From Flavobacteriales bacterium (lineage in GTDB: Bacteria > Bacteroidota > Bacteroidia > Flavobacteriales > TMED113), in contig NZUK01000039.1 in the NCBI GenBank assembly GCA_002701365.1, positions 7,914-52,421 on the forward strand: a DNA stretch of 44,508 bases, read 5' to 3'. The stretch's first letter is position 1. Every line of letters begins with the position of its first letter. The notes beneath the pieces were generated by a model. That model was given only the letters and a program-made list of their open reading frames with translations. It searched no databases and was not told where the DNA came from. Positions 35,000 to 43,275 of this stretch are shown here, piece after piece. Both the position numbers and the translations under genes were made by a program.

Positions 35000-37825
35000 A
35001 TGGTTGTTAGATTCATATTTATTTTTGTAATATTTTTATATTATAATTCCATAGCACAGATTGCGGTGACTAATGGAGTACCTTTTAACACAGAAGAAAG
35101 TATTGTTGACGTATTGGTAGATGGTGATCTTTCAGTTTCTAATTTTTCTTCTGTAGGTTTTGCGCAAGGCATTGGATACTTTGATGGATTTAATAGTAAT
35201 ATAGGCTTCGATGAAGGTGTTATTTTATCAACAGGAGGCATTGAATTTGTTTCAGTAGGTTTTGATGGAGGATCAGGAATTTCAGGAGATTCAGATCTTG
35301 AATTAGCTTTAAATGCGATTAATTTAAATTGGAATGTAAATAATGTTACTGTACTAGAATTTGATTTTGTTGCTGAGTCAGAAAGTGTCGCCTTTAATTA
35401 TGTTTTTGGTTCTTCGGAGTATTCGAATTATACATGTACTCAGTATAATGATATATTTGGATTCTTTTTAAGTGGTCCAGGTATCACGGGTCCATATAGT
35501 AATAACGGTGTTAATTTAGCATATATTCCGGATCCAAATAATCCTGGTGAATATACTGCAACTCCGGTAGCGGTTAACACAGTAAACTCAGGTTCTCCGA
35601 CTGGGGGAGGGACTGCTGCAACGTGTGATGCAATTGATCCCAATTGGCAAGACTACAGTGTTTACTGGATTGATAATGCAAGTATGCCTACTGTTTCAGG
35701 AATAAATGGTTTTACTCAACCATTTGTTGCGGAGTACAATGGCCTTGAATGTGGAGAAACATATCATATTAAATTAGCAATTGCTGATGCTTCAGATGGA
35801 GCTTTAAATTCAGTTGTGTTTTTAGAAGCTGCTAGTTTTACTAGTCCTTTGGTTATTGTGGAGCCATTTCCTAATATTGATGGTCCAGCTCTTTTTGGAG
35901 ATTCTTTAGCAATCTATGAAGGTTGTGCTGCGGCTCAACTTGAGTTTACGGCTCCTGGAGTTTTGGATTATGATGTTATTTTAGAAGTAGAAACTAGTGG
36001 TGCTTGTGAGTACGGTGTGGACTTTGAAATTACATATGATGATGGCACTCCACTAGGAGAATGTTTAAATGATGATAATGTTCTAGTTCCGTGTATTACC
36101 ATGACTGCCGGTGTTGAGCAGATTGCTATTAATATACAAGCTTTTGATGATGGAATAATTGAGGGATTTGAAGACTTGATATTTGTTCTTAATGCCTTAG
36201 ATGGTGTGTGTCAACAAGCGGAATTATCAGTATCAGAAATTAATTTTAATTTATATGATCAGATTCCAATTGTTGTAGATTCTGGACCTGATGAAGTAAT
36301 CGAATGTTTTGGAGATGAAGCAATTTTACAGCCTGAGAGTATATCGGGGGGGTATATATCAGATACTAATTCCTACACATATGAGTGGTATGATGAAAGT
36401 GGCTCACTAATTGGATCAGGTAATTCAGTTTCTGTTAACCCCGAGTTTGACTCCGGATATCAGCTCGTAGTTTATGATGATTGTGGAGATCAAGCTGTAG
36501 TCTCTGATTTTAATGTACAGGTTATGCAGTACTCCGATATCGTTGTTGAGCCTTCCTCTTATTTAGCATGTTTTGGTGATATTGTTACAGTTACAACTAA
36601 TCCTTCTGGTGGGTCGGGAGATTATTCTTATGTATGGCCTGGTGACACTGAACCTTGTGATTGCACAAGTTTTGATTTCCTTTTTGAAGAAGGAGGCGAA
36701 TCTTCGGTGTTTTATGATGTTATTGATAACTGTACCAGTGAGTCTTACACCCAAGAAATCCCTATTGAACTACAAGATACTGAAGCGCCAAGTATAGTAA
36801 TTGATATTATCGGTAATCAGTTTTGTGCTGGTGATGAACTAAGTTTAGTTTCACAAGCTTTTGGGGAATCTACATATACGTACAATTGGTTAGATTTAGA
36901 AAGTGATGAGTCCTCTTCAAATGAATTAGCAATTATATCACCAGAATTTAATGCTTTATATACTGTGGAGGTTATAGATGATTGTAATAATTTATCTTGG
37001 ACACAGAGCATACAAGTAGATATTCCTGTGTATGCGCCTCCTACTTTTGATTTACCTGACTTAGAAGGATGTGAAGGAGACATTGTTCAGATTGCACCAC
37101 AAAATCTTATTGCAGAAGGTGTGCAATCACAAGATGATTTTACTTATCTATGGTCTACTGGTGAAACAAGCCCTGTAATTGACATTGAAGTACAGGAAGA
37201 AATATCCCAGTATACACTAATGGTAACAGACTTGTGTGGTAATGTTGGTGAATTTAATATAGATGGAGATATTCCAACATCTAGTGTAGTGTTGTCTCAG
37301 CCACCAGCTCCGATGTTTACTTATGATCAAGATGGTAATAATGTGCAATTTGTGCAACTAACAAGTGGTGTGTTTACAAGTTTTGAATGGGATTTTGATT
37401 CAGATGGTGTTATTGATTCATATGATGAAAACCCAACATATTCGTACGAAACAGAGGGTGATTTCTCTGTTGTACTAACTGCTTATGACGATGCAGATTG
37501 TGAAAACTCATACAATGCAATTGTCAATGTATATGCAAGCTTATTGTTTTATGCTCCAGATATCTTTACCCCTAACGGAGATAGTCATAATGATGAGTTT
37601 AAAGTTAGCATTGTAGGTCATAAGTCAGATGAGTTTGAATTAATTATCTATGATAGATGGGGTAAGCAATTATTTTACACTATTGATCCAAATCAAGGTT
37701 GGAATGGGAAGTACGAGAATGGTATAGATGTGCCGCAAGATGTTTACATGTATAAAGCTTCTATGGTTAAAGAACTTGCCTCCGATAAAACAATTAAGAG
37801 AGGAAAAATTTCAATAGTTAAATAG
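35000..37825 (+). CDS. Secreted choice-of-anchor L protein with T9SS type B sorting domain, copy 1
   Basis: A 941-residue surface protein. Signal peptide at 1-20 (ending SIAQ). Residues about 21-290 form a choice-of-anchor L domain (FDGFNSNIGFDEGVILSTGG, DIFGFFLSGPGI, ECGETYHIKLAIADA). Then come a Calx-beta-like unit (about 300-410), several Ig/SprB-repeat-like units with a Trp or Tyr after a GGSGDYSYVW-type turn, and a PKD-like domain (FEWDFDSDGVIDS, about 800-840). The last 90 residues are a T9SS type B sorting domain (DIFTPNGDSHNDEFKV...YDRWGKQLF...GKISIVK). It should be exported by SprA. Adhesion is suggested by similarity to SprB-type repeats, not shown. The following gene is a paralogue 6 bases away. 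Confidence 0.85.
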   Translation: MVVRFIFIFVIFLYYNSIAQIAVTNGVPFNTEESIVDVLVDGDLSVSNFSSVGFAQGIGYFDGFNSNIGFDEGVILSTGGIEFVSVGFDGGSGISGDSDLELALNAINLNWNVNNVTVLEFDFVAESESVAFNYVFGSSEYSNYTCTQYNDIFGFFLSGPGITGPYSNNGVNLAYIPDPNNPGEYTATPVAVNTVNSGSPTGGGTAATCDAIDPNWQDYSVYWIDNASMPTVSGINGFTQPFVAEYNGLECGETYHIKLAIADASDGALNSVVFLEAASFTSPLVIVEPFPNIDGPALFGDSLAIYEGCAAAQLEFTAPGVLDYDVILEVETSGACEYGVDFEITYDDGTPLGECLNDDNVLVPCITMTAGVEQIAINIQAFDDGIIEGFEDLIFVLNALDGVCQQAELSVSEINFNLYDQIPIVVDSGPDEVIECFGDEAILQPESISGGYISDTNSYTYEWYDESGSLIGSGNSVSVNPEFDSGYQLVVYDDCGDQAVVSDFNVQVMQYSDIVVEPSSYLACFGDIVTVTTNPSGGSGDYSYVWPGDTEPCDCTSFDFLFEEGGESSVFYDVIDNCTSESYTQEIPIELQDTEAPSIVIDIIGNQFCAGDELSLVSQAFGESTYTYNWLDLESDESSSNELAIISPEFNALYTVEVIDDCNNLSWTQSIQVDIPVYAPPTFDLPDLEGCEGDIVQIAPQNLIAEGVQSQDDFTYLWSTGETSPVIDIEVQEEISQYTLMVTDLCGNVGEFNIDGDIPTSSVVLSQPPAPMFTYDQDGNNVQFVQLTSGVFTSFEWDFDSDGVIDSYDENPTYSYETEGDFSVVLTAYDDADCENSYNAIVNVYASLLFYAPDIFTPNGDSHNDEFKVSIVGHKSDEFELIIYDRWGKQLFYTIDPNQGWNGKYENGIDVPQDVYMYKASMVKELASDKTIKRGKISIVK
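35183..35220 (+). repeat. Conserved DNA block shared by the two cargo genes
   Basis: Bases 35183-35220 and 38030-38067 differ at only 2 of 38 positions and encode DGFNSNIGFDEGV in both paralogues. The surrounding choice-of-anchor L regions are also similar, which indicates a tandem duplication, or later gene conversion, of the N-terminal domain. Confidence 0.85.
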
Positions 37826-37831
37826 AAGGCT

Positions 37832-40800
37832 ATGATTTCAGTTAAAAGATATATAGTTTTATTTACTGTTTTATGCGTTTTTGGTTTAATGACAAATGCA
37901 CAAGTAGCGGTAACTAATTTTCCTCCCTACGATAATGAAGAAAATCTTGTAGTTGATGTTTTGCTTGGTAGTGGTATTGTTGCATCAAATTTTTCATCAG
38001 TTGGGTTTGCTAACGGAATAGGATATTTTGATGGTTTTAATAGTAATATAGGCTTTGATGAAGGTGTGATTTTATCCACTGGGGGTTTAGAAATGGTTAC
38101 TAATGGTTTTGGCATTGGGTCTGGAGTGTCTGGTGACTCAGATTTAGAACTTGCTTTAAATGCTATTAATTTGACTTGGGGTGTAAATAATGTTACTGTT
38201 TTAGAATTTGATTTCGTTGCTGAGTCTGAGAGTATGGCATTTAATTATGTTTTTGGATCGACAGAATATACTTCATTTACGTGTTCAAGTTATAACGACA
38301 TATTTGGATTTTTCTTAAGTGGCCCGGGTATTGCAGGGCCTTATAGTAACAATGCAGTTAATTTAGCTTATGTTCCGGATCCTGATAACCCCGGTACATA
38401 TACAACTACGCCTGTTGCAGTAAATACCATTAATGCGGGTTCACCGGTTTATACTGATAATCCGACTTGTGATGCAATAGATCCTAACTTCGAATCTTAT
38501 AATATTTATTGGATTGATAATGATTATTCTGGTAATGGTTGGGATGGACCTAACCAGCCGCCTAGTCCCGAATTTACTGTTGCAGGTATTACTGGCTTTA
38601 CTGTGCCTCTTACAGCAGAATATAATGATTTAATTTGCGGTGAGACCTATCACATTAAATTAGCTATTGCTGATGCTGCTGATGCTGCTTTAAACTCTGC
38701 GGTCTTTTTAGAAGCTAATAGTTTTGCAAGTCCTGAAGTCCAAATTAGTACGGTTCCAAATGCTGAGTCAGGACTGGTATCTACTGTTGAAAATGGTGTC
38801 CTTGAGGGATGTGGTGAGGTTGCTTTGCAGTTTGTCCGTTCTGGAGATATGACTATGGACTTAAATATTACACTTGAATATTCTGGTGATGCAGAATATG
38901 GTGTGGATTATAACGAGTTGCCTACAGAAATGGTGCTACCTGCTTTTCAAGATCAAGTTATTATTCCTATTGATGTTTTTTATGATCTAATTCCTGAGGG
39001 CCAAGAAACTTTAATTGTGACTGTATCTGGAGTACCCGTTGCATGCGAAGAAGTCACTGTTCAAGATATTGAGCTTATTATTTTTGACCAACAAGAATTA
39101 TTAGTTGAAATGATTCCTGAACAGGCAGAGATAAATTGTTTTGGATCAGCAGATATAACGGCATTTATTTTAGGTGGTTATCCTCCTTATAATTATTCAT
39201 GGTATAGTGAATCCGGAGATTTAATAGAGTCAGGAGAATTACTAGAGGAGGGATCTTTAACAATTAATCAGTCTCCCGAGGAAACAACATTTTACACTTT
39301 AGTAATATCAGATGCTTGTTCTGATCAAGAGAGTACTACGCCTGTTGACGTAATTGTGAATGAAGATGTAATGGGTGTTGCTTTAAATGAAGATTTATTA
39401 ATATGTGCTGAAGAAATCCAAGACATTGTACTTACGCCCACAACATCTGGTGTGCCTCCGTATATATTTACTTGGTTTTATGATGGAGTCGTAGTTTCAG
39501 ATTCTGAAAGCTTACAAAATTTATCGGGCCCCGGATTGTATCAATTAATTGTTGAAGATGCATGTGGTGCTATTGCTGGTGATGAGCAAATGGTATCATT
39601 TATTGAATTACAACCATATGTGGAAATTATGTCAGATGATGTTTTGAATCCAAATCTTTTACCTGAGGGCTGTTTTGAAAGTGTTTTACAATTTAATGTT
39701 CAAGAAATACAAGATGAGGATGTTACAGTTACTTTTGAATTGTCTGGATCCGCGGAGCTAGGCTTAGATTATAGTATTGAGTCTACAACAATTACAATAC
39801 CTGCGGGTGAAGAATCTGTTTTTTTACCAATTTCTATTATACCTGATTCATTTGAAGAAGGTGTTGAGAGTATTGAATTTAATTTCCCTTTTATAGATGC
39901 TTGCTCTGATTTTCCAACACAAATAATTGTTCAAATATATGACCCTCCCGCCGTTAGTGTTGATCTTGAGGATGAATTAATTTTGTGTGAGGATCAGTCA
40001 GATACTGGAATTTTAGAAGGCTTTATTAGTGGAGGAATTGGAGTAGTAAATTATAATTGGTACTATAATGATGAAATGATTAGTACAGATTTAGATATTA
40101 CAACGGAGGGTTTAGAGCCAGGTTTTTATTCACTTGTTGCTATTGATCAATGTGGAAACATGTCTTCAGAGTCTATTTACTTTGATACAGAATTATTAGC
40201 CCCAGTGGTTACACTGTCTTCTGACTTTTATGATGATCCTGCCCAACTAAATGAAGGTTGTGGGTTAAGTTTATTAACATTCTCATTGCCTTACTCTACA
40301 GATGAAGACAGAACTTATTGGCTTGATCTTGATTATGGATTAGAGTTTTTAAATGGTTTTGATGTTCAAGAAATTCCACAAAGTATTGTTTTTCCTGCTG
40401 GCACGACATCTGTTGAGATTGAAATTGTTCCAATTTTAGATTATCTCAGTGAAGAGGTTGAAGAGATTGTGTTTTCCTTTCCATTTAATAATAATTGCTC
40501 TAGTACAGATGATATAATAGTGAGTATTGATAATTATGATGCTCTTGAAATAATTATGCCTAGTTCACAAACCTTGTGTGTTGGTCAGTCTTTGGAGTTA
40601 CAGGCAGATTTTAGTGGAGGAATTCCTCCCTATACAACCAGTTGGAGTTATTTAAATGACTTTGAGAATGAGAACAATATTGTTTTTGATGTTGAGGAGG
40701 GTGAATTTCCAGCTTTTTTTACTGTTACTGATGCCTGTGGTTTATCTGCTAGCTCCGAAGTATTAATTGAAGGTGTTGAGATAGATAATTTTGAAGTGAT

Positions 40801-41479
40801 ATGGCCGCCAAATGAAATTTTTGCATGTTTTGGAGATAATAGTATAATATCACTTTCAATTGAAGGTGGTTTAGAACCATTTGATTTTCAATGGTTTTTG
40901 GATGGTCAGGAGACGTCTACTACAACTACTCTTGTGCCTGAAGATGCTATATATGGTCCAATATGGTACGGTGATGATTATATATCTCCAGGATCTACAC
41001 AGGTAATACCAACTTCACCTCAGTATACACCTTATGTTTATGACTATCAAGTGTTTATTACAGATTCTTGTGATAATGAATTAGAATATAATATTGAAGT
41101 TACTGTTGATGATTGTATGCTCCCGACAGCATTTACGCCAAATGGCGATGGTAATAATGATATTTTTTGGATTGATTTTGGAGACTTATCTGAGCCGGTT
41201 GGGTTAGATATTTTTAATCGTTGGGGAGCGCTTGTCTATAGAACTCAGGACTATACTCCATGTGCTCAATTCCAGTCGGACTGTTGGGATGGCACGCATT
41301 TTGGGACATATGGGGATCCTTGCAGTGATGGTATATATTATTATACACTTACTTATAGCCGTCCAATTCAAAACGCAGACTCATATGACGTGTCAAATTT
41401 TGTTGAAAGTGTTTTTGGAAAACCACATAATAATAGTGTAGGACGTCAACGTAGTGGTAGTATTTTATTGACTCGTTAG
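37832..41479 (+). CDS. Secreted choice-of-anchor L protein with T9SS type B sorting domain, copy 2
   Basis: A 1215-residue paralogue of the preceding gene product. Signal peptide at 1-24 (ending TNAQ), a choice-of-anchor L domain to about 300, then three Calx-beta-like units (each with a pattern like SAELGLDYSI and a following Pro-acidic loop) alternating with Ig/SprB-like units of the GGYPPYNYSWY type. The C-terminus has the type B sorting motif FTPNGDGNNDIFWIDFG, DIFNRWGALVY, DGIYYYTLTY, with an unusual insert of about 25 residues before the final SGSILLTR. It is about 270 residues longer than copy 1, mainly through extra repeat units. The stop overlaps that of the convergent gpmI gene in the bases TTAG. 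Confidence 0.85.
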   Translation: MISVKRYIVLFTVLCVFGLMTNAQVAVTNFPPYDNEENLVVDVLLGSGIVASNFSSVGFANGIGYFDGFNSNIGFDEGVILSTGGLEMVTNGFGIGSGVSGDSDLELALNAINLTWGVNNVTVLEFDFVAESESMAFNYVFGSTEYTSFTCSSYNDIFGFFLSGPGIAGPYSNNAVNLAYVPDPDNPGTYTTTPVAVNTINAGSPVYTDNPTCDAIDPNFESYNIYWIDNDYSGNGWDGPNQPPSPEFTVAGITGFTVPLTAEYNDLICGETYHIKLAIADAADAALNSAVFLEANSFASPEVQISTVPNAESGLVSTVENGVLEGCGEVALQFVRSGDMTMDLNITLEYSGDAEYGVDYNELPTEMVLPAFQDQVIIPIDVFYDLIPEGQETLIVTVSGVPVACEEVTVQDIELIIFDQQELLVEMIPEQAEINCFGSADITAFILGGYPPYNYSWYSESGDLIESGELLEEGSLTINQSPEETTFYTLVISDACSDQESTTPVDVIVNEDVMGVALNEDLLICAEEIQDIVLTPTTSGVPPYIFTWFYDGVVVSDSESLQNLSGPGLYQLIVEDACGAIAGDEQMVSFIELQPYVEIMSDDVLNPNLLPEGCFESVLQFNVQEIQDEDVTVTFELSGSAELGLDYSIESTTITIPAGEESVFLPISIIPDSFEEGVESIEFNFPFIDACSDFPTQIIVQIYDPPAVSVDLEDELILCEDQSDTGILEGFISGGIGVVNYNWYYNDEMISTDLDITTEGLEPGFYSLVAIDQCGNMSSESIYFDTELLAPVVTLSSDFYDDPAQLNEGCGLSLLTFSLPYSTDEDRTYWLDLDYGLEFLNGFDVQEIPQSIVFPAGTTSVEIEIVPILDYLSEEVEEIVFSFPFNNNCSSTDDIIVSIDNYDALEIIMPSSQTLCVGQSLELQADFSGGIPPYTTSWSYLNDFENENNIVFDVEEGEFPAFFTVTDACGLSASSEVLIEGVEIDNFEVIWPPNEIFACFGDNSIISLSIEGGLEPFDFQWFLDGQETSTTTTLVPEDAIYGPIWYGDDYISPGSTQVIPTSPQYTPYVYDYQVFITDSCDNELEYNIEVTVDDCMLPTAFTPNGDGNNDIFWIDFGDLSEPVGLDIFNRWGALVYRTQDYTPCAQFQSDCWDGTHFGTYGDPCSDGIYYYTLTYSRPIQNADSYDVSNFVESVFGKPHNNSVGRQRSGSILLTR

Positions 41480-42993
41480 CTGACAATCATTTCACCTGTC
41501 ATTTCATCAGGTATATCTAGGTTCATAATATTTAGAATTGTAGGCGCTATATCGCAGAGTTTCCCAGTGGATATGTTCTTGTATTTGCTGTTAATAATAA
41601 AGCAGGGAACATTATTTGTGGTATGAGCGGTGTTTGGACTTCCGTCTTTATTTATCATATACTCTGCATTACCATGATCAGCAAGAATAATTGTCACATA
41701 TCCTAATTTAGTATTTTCTTTTATTATCATGTCAATACAATCATCTACTGTCTCTAAAGCTTTAATCACGGCTTGAATATCTCCTGTGTGACCTACCATG
41801 TCGGGGTTGGCATAGTTTAAACAAATAAAATCTGGCTTTTTGTTTTTTATTTTTTGAACATAGCTTTCTGTAATTTTATGAGCGCTCATTTGAGGTTCAA
41901 GATCGTATGTCGCTACTTTTGGAGAGGGGATAAGTACCCTGCTTTCTCCTATAAATTCTTTTTCTCTTCCTCCTGAAAAGAAAAATGTTACATGTGGATA
42001 TTTTTCTGTTTCAGCAATTCTTAATTGTGTTAAGCCATGTTTGGAAATAACTTCTCCAATAGTGTTAGATATATTTACTTTTGGATATAGTATATTAATG
42101 TCTGTGAATGTTTCATCATAGCATGTCATAGTATATAGATCAATATCTAAGCTTTCAATATTATATTGTGGAATATTAACCTGTGTTAAAGCTGCCACAA
42201 GTTGTCTGCATCTGTCAGATCTAAAATTAAAGCATATTGCAATGTCATTATTTTTTAATTGTGCGATTGGCTTATTATTTTCATCAACACCTATAATAGG
42301 TTGGATAAATTCATCAGTTATCATATTGTTATATGATGTTTCAATAGAGCTAATTATTGAATTAGTTTTATGACCTTGTCCATGAGTCAGCATTTTATAA
42401 GCACTTGCTGTTCTTTCCCATCTTTTGTCCCTGTCCATAGCATAGTAACGTCCAACAAGACTAGCTATAGATACGTTTTTATTTTTTGCGTATTCTAAAA
42501 AATCATTAACATGATTTTTACCTGATTTAGGATCACAATCTCGGCCATCAGTAAAGGCGTGTATATATATATGTCTTACGCCATTATCTAATATAATATT
42601 ACACATTTCTTTTAAATGAGAGCTGTGAGAATGAATGCCTCCGTCAGATAGTAGACCCATGATGTGAATAGGTTTATTTTTCTTTTTTGCTTTTTCAATG
42701 GCTTCTAAAAGTTTTTTATTATTTGCAAAAGAGTTGTTTTTGATGTCATTATTAATCCTTGCTAGATCTTGATATACAACTCTTCCAGCTCCTAGATTAA
42801 GATGACCTACCTCAGAATTTCCCATTTGACCTTTTGGTAAACCCACATGCTCGCCGTCAGTTCTTAACTCTGTGTTTAAAGAAGATTCATATAGCTTGTC
42901 TATATTGGGAGTTTTTGCATTAAATATCGCATTTGAGGGTGTTTTTTTACCATGTCCCCAACCATCTAATATTATTAATGCTGTTTTTGTCAT
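41476..42993 (-). CDS. gpmI: 2,3-bisphosphoglycerate-independent phosphoglycerate mutase
   Basis: The 505-residue protein belongs to the alkaline phosphatase superfamily. Asp10 (ILDGWG) is a metal ligand and Ser60 in GQMGNSEVGHLNLGAG is the residue phosphorylated during catalysis; HAFTDGRDCDPKSG, GRYYAMDRDKRWER, CFNFRSDRCRQ and LADHGNAEYM complete the active site. It interconverts 3- and 2-phosphoglycerate in glycolysis and gluconeogenesis, using manganese. Length is normal. It is a single-gene unit, convergent with the cargo gene, with overlapping stops. The upstream 282-base gap is shared with the last gene. Certain call. Confidence 0.97.
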   Translation of the reverse strand: MTKTALIILDGWGHGKKTPSNAIFNAKTPNIDKLYESSLNTELRTDGEHVGLPKGQMGNSEVGHLNLGAGRVVYQDLARINNDIKNNSFANNKKLLEAIEKAKKKNKPIHIMGLLSDGGIHSHSSHLKEMCNIILDNGVRHIYIHAFTDGRDCDPKSGKNHVNDFLEYAKNKNVSIASLVGRYYAMDRDKRWERTASAYKMLTHGQGHKTNSIISSIETSYNNMITDEFIQPIIGVDENNKPIAQLKNNDIAICFNFRSDRCRQLVAALTQVNIPQYNIESLDIDLYTMTCYDETFTDINILYPKVNISNTIGEVISKHGLTQLRIAETEKYPHVTFFFSGGREKEFIGESRVLIPSPKVATYDLEPQMSAHKITESYVQKIKNKKPDFICLNYANPDMVGHTGDIQAVIKALETVDDCIDMIIKENTKLGYVTIILADHGNAEYMINKDGSPNTAHTTNNVPCFIINSKYKNISTGKLCDIAPTILNIMNLDIPDEMTGEMIVS

Positions 42994-43094
42994 ATTGTTT
43001 TAAAATTAACATTTTTGATAATGGTTTCTATATAACATAATGTTTTTATTTTATTTAAACGCTATAGTAAGTTTATTAACAAATTAACGTTCAT

Positions 43095-43220
43095 TATCCT
43101 TGGAATTTATAAAAAAAAGTGTCATCTTGTAAGCAGAATAAATAAAATTCGACCCCCAATTTGTACGTGATATTGGTCTTTTTACCTCTGTTGCGGTCCG
43201 AAGAAGGGCTGTCGCGTTTT
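43095..43220 (+). other. Candidate structured leader or small RNA upstream of the cysteine-rich gene
   Basis: The 282 bases between gpmI and the last gene hold no gene, but part is less AT-rich than other gaps. A TATCCTTG box (43095-43102) is close to the -7 consensus. Downstream are two possible hairpins: CCAAT/ATTGG (43156-43160 with 43172-43176) followed by TCTTTTT, and GCGGTCC-GAAGAA-GG...GTCGC (43193-43215) followed by GTTTT. Both look terminator-like. It may be a 5' leader of about 170 bases or a short RNA. I recognise no known RNA family. Confidence 0.3.
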
Positions 43221-43275
43221 ATTATTATATTTTTATATGAAACTAAATTATTTATTAATTAAAAATTTTTTACCG

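Noticed and set aside
43121-43160. tRNA-like pieces (CTTGTAAG and TTCGA) in the gap before the last gene
   Set aside because: The flanking bases do not pair into anticodon, T or acceptor stems, so it is not a tRNA and hardly a recognisable remnant.
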